A program made the position numbers and the translations under genes. Of a stretch of 64,000 nt of DNA, positions 61,234 through 64,000 are shown piece after piece (positions within the stretch are counted from its first letter, which is position 1; each line of letters opens with the position of its first letter). The stretch is taken from assembly GCF_034043675.1 (NCBI RefSeq), contig NZ_JAXCLA010000003.1, forward strand, positions 372,001-436,000, written 5' to 3'. This stretch comes from KK5 sp034043675. Lineage in GTDB: Bacteria; Pseudomonadota; Gammaproteobacteria; Burkholderiales; Burkholderiaceae_C. The notes under the pieces are model-generated. The model worked only from the letters and a program-made list of their open reading frames with translations, ran no database searches and was not told the DNA's origin.

Positions 61234-61611
61234 ATGAACACGCTCAACAAGTTCCTCGCCGCTGCTGCTACCGCCACCGTCCTGCTGAGCGGCAACGCCG
61301 CCTTCGCCGCCGACACCGCCCCGACCCGCGCCCAAGTGGTTGCCGAACTGGCCCAGGCCCGCGCCGACGGCTCGATCGCCGCCTTCAACAGCGACGACAG
61401 CGAGCACTTCCTGCAAAAGGCGTCCACCGCCAAGGCCAGCGCCGTGCAAGCCGCGACCTTGCCCAAGACCCGCGCCCAGGTGATCGCCGAGCTGCGCGCT
61501 TCGCAACAAGACGGAACCTTGGCCCTGATGCACAGCGAGTTCCCCAGCGACCAGGCCCGTCTCGCACAAATCCAGGCTCAAAAGGCTGCTGCCACGGCGA
61601 TGGCCGAGTGA
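61234..61611 (+). CDS. Secreted DUF4148 domain protein, copy 1
   Basis: A 125-residue exported protein with a signal peptide (M-N-T-L-N-K-F-L-A-A-A-A-T-A-T-V-L-L, cleavage after A-F-A). The mature chain holds two copies of the DUF4148 pattern, R-A-Q-V-V-A-E-L-A-Q-A-R-A-D-G-S and R-A-Q-V-I-A-E-L-R-A-S-Q-Q-D-G-T, each a short amphipathic helix with a turn. Ribosome site GAAAGGA 7 nt upstream of ATG. An in-frame ATG at 61177 would add about 19 residues but would break the signal. Function unknown; abundant in Burkholderia-type bacteria. Confidence 0.92.
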   Translation: MNTLNKFLAAAATATVLLSGNAAFAADTAPTRAQVVAELAQARADGSIAAFNSDDSEHFLQKASTAKASAVQAATLPKTRAQVIAELRASQQDGTLALMHSEFPSDQARLAQIQAQKAAATAMAE

Positions 61612-61649
61612 GCAAGGGCTGACTTAGCCGGCAAGACCGGCAGGTCCCG

Positions 61650-61679
61650 ACGGGGTGACGCCATGCGTTACCCCGTTTT
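61650..61679 (+). terminator. Rho-independent terminator after DUF4148 copy 1
   Basis: A twelve-pair stem ACGGGGTGACGC/GCGTTACCCCGT (one G-U pair), loop CAT, then four T. Confidence 0.92.
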
Positions 61680-61776
61680 GCATTCGCTCGTGGAATGCAA
61701 TAAATGCGGGTTGCGAATGCATGTTTATTTATGTTTCGCGAATGACCCTTTGAGCTTTTGCCCGTTTTTCCGCGGC

Positions 61777-61812
61777 GCAGCAAAACCTAAAGTTCATTCC
61801 ATGGACGAAGCG
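61777..61812 (+). repeat. Leader repeat, copy 2 (before the second DUF4148 gene)
   Basis: Identical over 36 bases to 61153-61188, at the same position relative to the gene, so promoter region and leader were duplicated with the coding sequence. Confidence 0.85.
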
Positions 61813-61851
61813 AGACAAGCCGGATCCAACAAACCACTGAAAGGATTCACC

Positions 61852-62244
61852 ATGAACACGCTGAACAAGTTCCTCGCCGCTGCCGCCACCGCCACCGTGC
61901 TGCTGAGCAGCAACGCCGCCTTCGCCGACACCAGCCGCGCTGAAGTCGTCGCCCAACTGGCCCAAGCCCGTGCCGACGGTTCGATCGCCTCGCTGAACAG
62001 CGACGACAGCGAACACTTCCTGAAGGCGCCGGTCGCCGCCACGACGGCCAAGGCTGCCGCCCCGGCCGCTACCGTTGCCGCGAACGCCAACCTGCCGAAG
62101 ACCCGCGCCCAGGTGATCGCCGAGCTGCGCGCTTCGCAACAAGACGGCACGCTGGCCCTGATGCACAGCGAATTCGCCGGTGACCATATGCGCCTGGCCG
62201 TGATGCAAGCCCAGAAGGCTGCTGCCACCGCGATGGCCGAATAA
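61852..62244 (+). CDS. Secreted DUF4148 domain protein, copy 2
   Basis: A 130-residue exported protein. It starts identically to copy 1 (M-N-T-L-N-K-F-L-A-A-A), has the same signal and two DUF4148 repeats (R-A-E-V-V-A-Q-L-A-Q-A-R and R-A-Q-V-I-A-E-L-R-A-S), and differs by an Ala-rich insert between them. Each copy has its own ribosome site and terminator. The pair is a recent tandem duplication followed by some divergence; role unknown. Confidence 0.92.
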   Translation: MNTLNKFLAAAATATVLLSSNAAFADTSRAEVVAQLAQARADGSIASLNSDDSEHFLKAPVAATTAKAAAPAATVAANANLPKTRAQVIAELRASQQDGTLALMHSEFAGDHMRLAVMQAQKAAATAMAE

Positions 62245-62268
62245 GCAGTCCGCAAGAAGACCGAAGCG

Positions 62269-62297
62269 AACGGGCGACGCGCAAGCGTCGCCCGTTT
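62269..62297 (+). terminator. Rho-independent terminator after DUF4148 copy 2
   Basis: Perfect twelve-pair stem AACGGGCGACGC/GCGTCGCCCGTT with tetraloop GCAA, followed by a short T-rich tail. Confidence 0.88.
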
Positions 62298-62387
62298 GCG
62301 TTGGGGGGTAGATGTCCGAAAACGGCCGGCGAGGCGCAGCGCCCGATGGGAAGATCAGCGCTCGATCCCCACCGCCAGGACCCGCCG

Positions 62388-63194
62388 ATGCCGACCCAAT
62401 CCACCCTCGCCACCACCTTCCGCTCGCTGCACCAGAGCGGCCTTCTTCTGCTGCCGAACTGCTGGGACGCCGGCAGCGCCCGCCTCATGGCGGCCCAGGG
62501 CGCCCCGGCGCTGGCCACCAGCAGCGCGGCCGTCGCCTGGGCGCTTGGCTATGGCGATGGTGATCAGCTGCCCGTGGCGCAACTGACGGCCTGCCTCGCC
62601 CTGATCACTCGTCGACTCGAAGTGCCGCTGACGGCCGACATCGAGGGCGGCTATTCGGACGACCCGGCCGCCGTCGGCGCGACGGTCGCGGCCGTCATCG
62701 ACACCGGCGTCGTCGGCATCAACCTCGAAGACGGCCGCTCCCCGCCGGCCCTGCTGGCCCGCAAGATCGAGGCGGCCCGTACCGCGGCCGAACGAGCCGG
62801 CGTGCCGCTGTTCATCAACGCCCGCTGCGACGTGTTCCTGAAGGGCTTGGTCGCGCCCGAGCAGCGTGTCGCCGAAACGCTCGCCCGCGCCGAGCTGTAC
62901 CGCTCAGCTGGCGCGGACGGCCTGTTCGCCGCCGGTGCCCGCGAGGCCGCGGACATCGCCGCGCTGGTGGCCGGCACGCCGCTGCCGCTGAACATCCTGG
63001 CCCTGCCCGGCGTGCCGAAGGCGGACGAACTGACGCGCCTGGGCGTGCGCCGCCTGACCTCGGGCTCCGGCATCGCCGAATCGGTCTACGCCCGCATCAC
63101 GACGCTGACGCGCGGCTTCCTCGCTGAAGGCGACGGTGCGGCGCTGTCCGCCGATGCGCTCGCCTACGGCGAACTCAACACCTTGATGGGTTAG
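62388..63194 (+). CDS. Isocitrate lyase / PEP mutase family protein
   Basis: A 268-residue TIM-barrel enzyme. P-N-C-W-D-A-G-S-A-R near the start, D-I-E-G-G-Y and G-I-N-L-E-D for Mg binding, and N-A-R-C-D-V-F match the PEP mutase/2-methylisocitrate lyase-like family, which makes or breaks C-C or P-C bonds on keto acids. The usual K-K-C-G-H motif of isocitrate lyase is absent, so this is probably the oxaloacetate-type or a carboxyphosphonate-type member. ATG 62388 has CAGGA upstream. It converges with the glycosyl hydrolase gene (4-bp overlap). Confidence 0.88.
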   Translation: MPTQSTLATTFRSLHQSGLLLLPNCWDAGSARLMAAQGAPALATSSAAVAWALGYGDGDQLPVAQLTACLALITRRLEVPLTADIEGGYSDDPAAVGATVAAVIDTGVVGINLEDGRSPPALLARKIEAARTAAERAGVPLFINARCDVFLKGLVAPEQRVAETLARAELYRSAGADGLFAAGAREAADIAALVAGTPLPLNILALPGVPKADELTRLGVRRLTSGSGIAESVYARITTLTRGFLAEGDGAALSADALAYGELNTLMG

Positions 63195-64000
63195 GCAATC
63201 TTCCAGGCCGAACGCGGCCCTTCGCGTCCGACGCGATCCAGTGCGGACGCGACGATCGCGTCCAGCCCCGCGGCCGCGATGCTCAGCTCCGTGCCAGTGC
63301 GGAATTCCCAGCGCTCGCCATAGCGCAGCCACACCGCATGCTGCAGTGCCGGGCTGCCGCCGACGTGCAGCGCGAGCCGACCCTCGGTGTCCGCGCTGCC
63401 CAGATAGATGTTGGCCGCCGGCAGCGCATCGTCCGACCCCGCCAGCCAGGGCGTGGCCGGTACCAGCGCCGGTTCGGCATAGACGCCGGCCTTCAGCGCA
63501 TCGCTCAGGCCGCGGCGGTTCTGCGACAGCGCCACCATGCTGAAGTGCACGTGCCCCGTCTGCGGCGCGATCTCGCGCTGCAGCTGGATCTGGCCGACGA
63601 TCTCGTCCACCGGCCAGCTCTTCGGGTCGCTGTCCTTGGTGATCCGGCTCGTGTAGAGGCCCGCCCAGATGTGGCGGCCCTGCGGGTTCTGTGCGCGCCA
63701 GTACTGCAGCAGCGGGCCGAAGGCCTGGCCCGCCATCGTGCGCGACCAGTAGAGCTGCGGCACCAGGTAGTCCATCCAGCCCTGGGCCAGCCACAGCTCG
63801 ACGTCGGCGTAGAGCTTGTCGTACTGGCTGTAGCCGCTGATGCCCGCCGGCCGCAGCGCCGGCTTGCCGATGCCGAAGGGGCTGACGCCGAAGCGCACCC
63901 AGGGCTTGGCCGCCTTGACCGTCTCGTGGATGCGCTGCACCAGCTGGCTGACGTTCTGGCGCCGCCAGTCGGCGCGGGCCAGCTTGCCGCCGGAGCCGCC
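63191..64000 (-). CDS. Family 10-like glycoside hydrolase (GHL10/YngK type), C-terminal part
   Basis: Truncated by the right edge: 270 codons are visible with no start inside; the frame continues upstream as A-D-W-R-R-Q-N-V-S-Q-L-V-Q. F-G-V-S-P-F-G-I-G, W-L-A-Q-G-W-M-D-Y-L-V-P-Q-L-Y-W-S and I-W-A-G-L-Y-T are typical of the GHL10 (DUF187) TIM-barrel found in lipoprotein glycosidases. In relatives the N-terminus carries a lipoprotein signal, but this cannot be checked here. It probably cleaves cell-surface polysaccharide. Confidence 0.85.
   Translation of the reverse strand, partial: GGSGGKLARADWRRQNVSQLVQRIHETVKAAKPWVRFGVSPFGIGKPALRPAGISGYSQYDKLYADVELWLAQGWMDYLVPQLYWSRTMAGQAFGPLLQYWRAQNPQGRHIWAGLYTSRITKDSDPKSWPVDEIVGQIQLQREIAPQTGHVHFSMVALSQNRRGLSDALKAGVYAEPALVPATPWLAGSDDALPAANIYLGSADTEGRLALHVGGSPALQHAVWLRYGERWEFRTGTELSIAAAGLDAIVASALDRVGREGPRSAWKIA

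Noticed and set aside
61177..61611. Earlier in-frame ATG as start of DUF4148 copy 1
   Set aside because: It would place charged residues before the signal peptide, and the GAAAGGA ribosome site fits the ATG at 61234.

Overview
The window is a GC-rich (high sixties to about 70 percent) chromosomal segment of a betaproteobacterium, most likely order Burkholderiales near Roseateles/Mitsuaria/Pelomonas/Rubrivivax. This rests on gene content and order: a CHCC zinc-finger gene next to ilvE, alr divergent from lplT, DUF2277, DUF4148 and DUF1232 proteins, and many TonB receptors. The genus is an inference. Genes are densely packed, often with ATGA stop/start overlaps. No phage, transposase, rRNA or CRISPR is visible. 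Most other long open frames are antisense shadows caused by GC skew at codon position 3.

0-16 kb, mostly housekeeping: the end of an HPP/CBS membrane protein, tRNA-Arg(CCG), a membrane-anchored cytochrome c, two periplasmic solute-binding proteins, a YheT-type hydrolase, ilvE, radA with two coupled small genes, LysE and DMT exporters, a divergent UvrD-like helicase coupled to arfB, then alr and lplT.

16-28 kb, regulator/target pairs and amino-acid metabolism: a MarR regulator divergent from a ClC channel with a perfect operator-like palindrome between them; a secreted SGNH hydrolase; a DMT exporter with glutathione peroxidase; a Crp/Fnr regulator divergent from a DUF2332 gene with a CRP-geometry palindrome; an aromatic aminotransferase; and a dadA-like / serine hydrolase / LD-carboxypeptidase operon.

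28-43 kb, signalling and outer-membrane uptake: a transmembrane Ser/Thr kinase with a periplasmic Cache sensor and C-terminal HAMP, coupled to an alpha/beta hydrolase, then three large TonB-dependent receptors with palindromic upstream regions.

42.5-60.5 kb is the most interesting part, a dispersed set for releasing, importing and degrading cell-wall (murein) peptides. It holds an ornithine-cyclodeaminase-like enzyme with a PBP4 DD-carboxypeptidase; an operon of peptide-binding protein, LysR regulator, D-Ala-D-Ala dipeptidase, Tat-type LD-carboxypeptidase and esterase; and an operon of an AmiD-like lipoprotein amidase with dppBCDF-like ABC transporter genes that has no binding protein of its own. 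The binding-protein and amidase promoters share a LysR-type motif (14 of 16 bases identical) about 80 bp before each start. A sigma54 activator with a gluconate-type permease, and a long inverted-repeat element, sit in the same stretch.

60.5-64 kb: a small hypothetical gene, two tandem DUF4148 secreted-protein genes duplicated with their leaders, a PEP mutase/isocitrate lyase family enzyme, and the C-terminal part of a family-10-like glycoside hydrolase running off the window.
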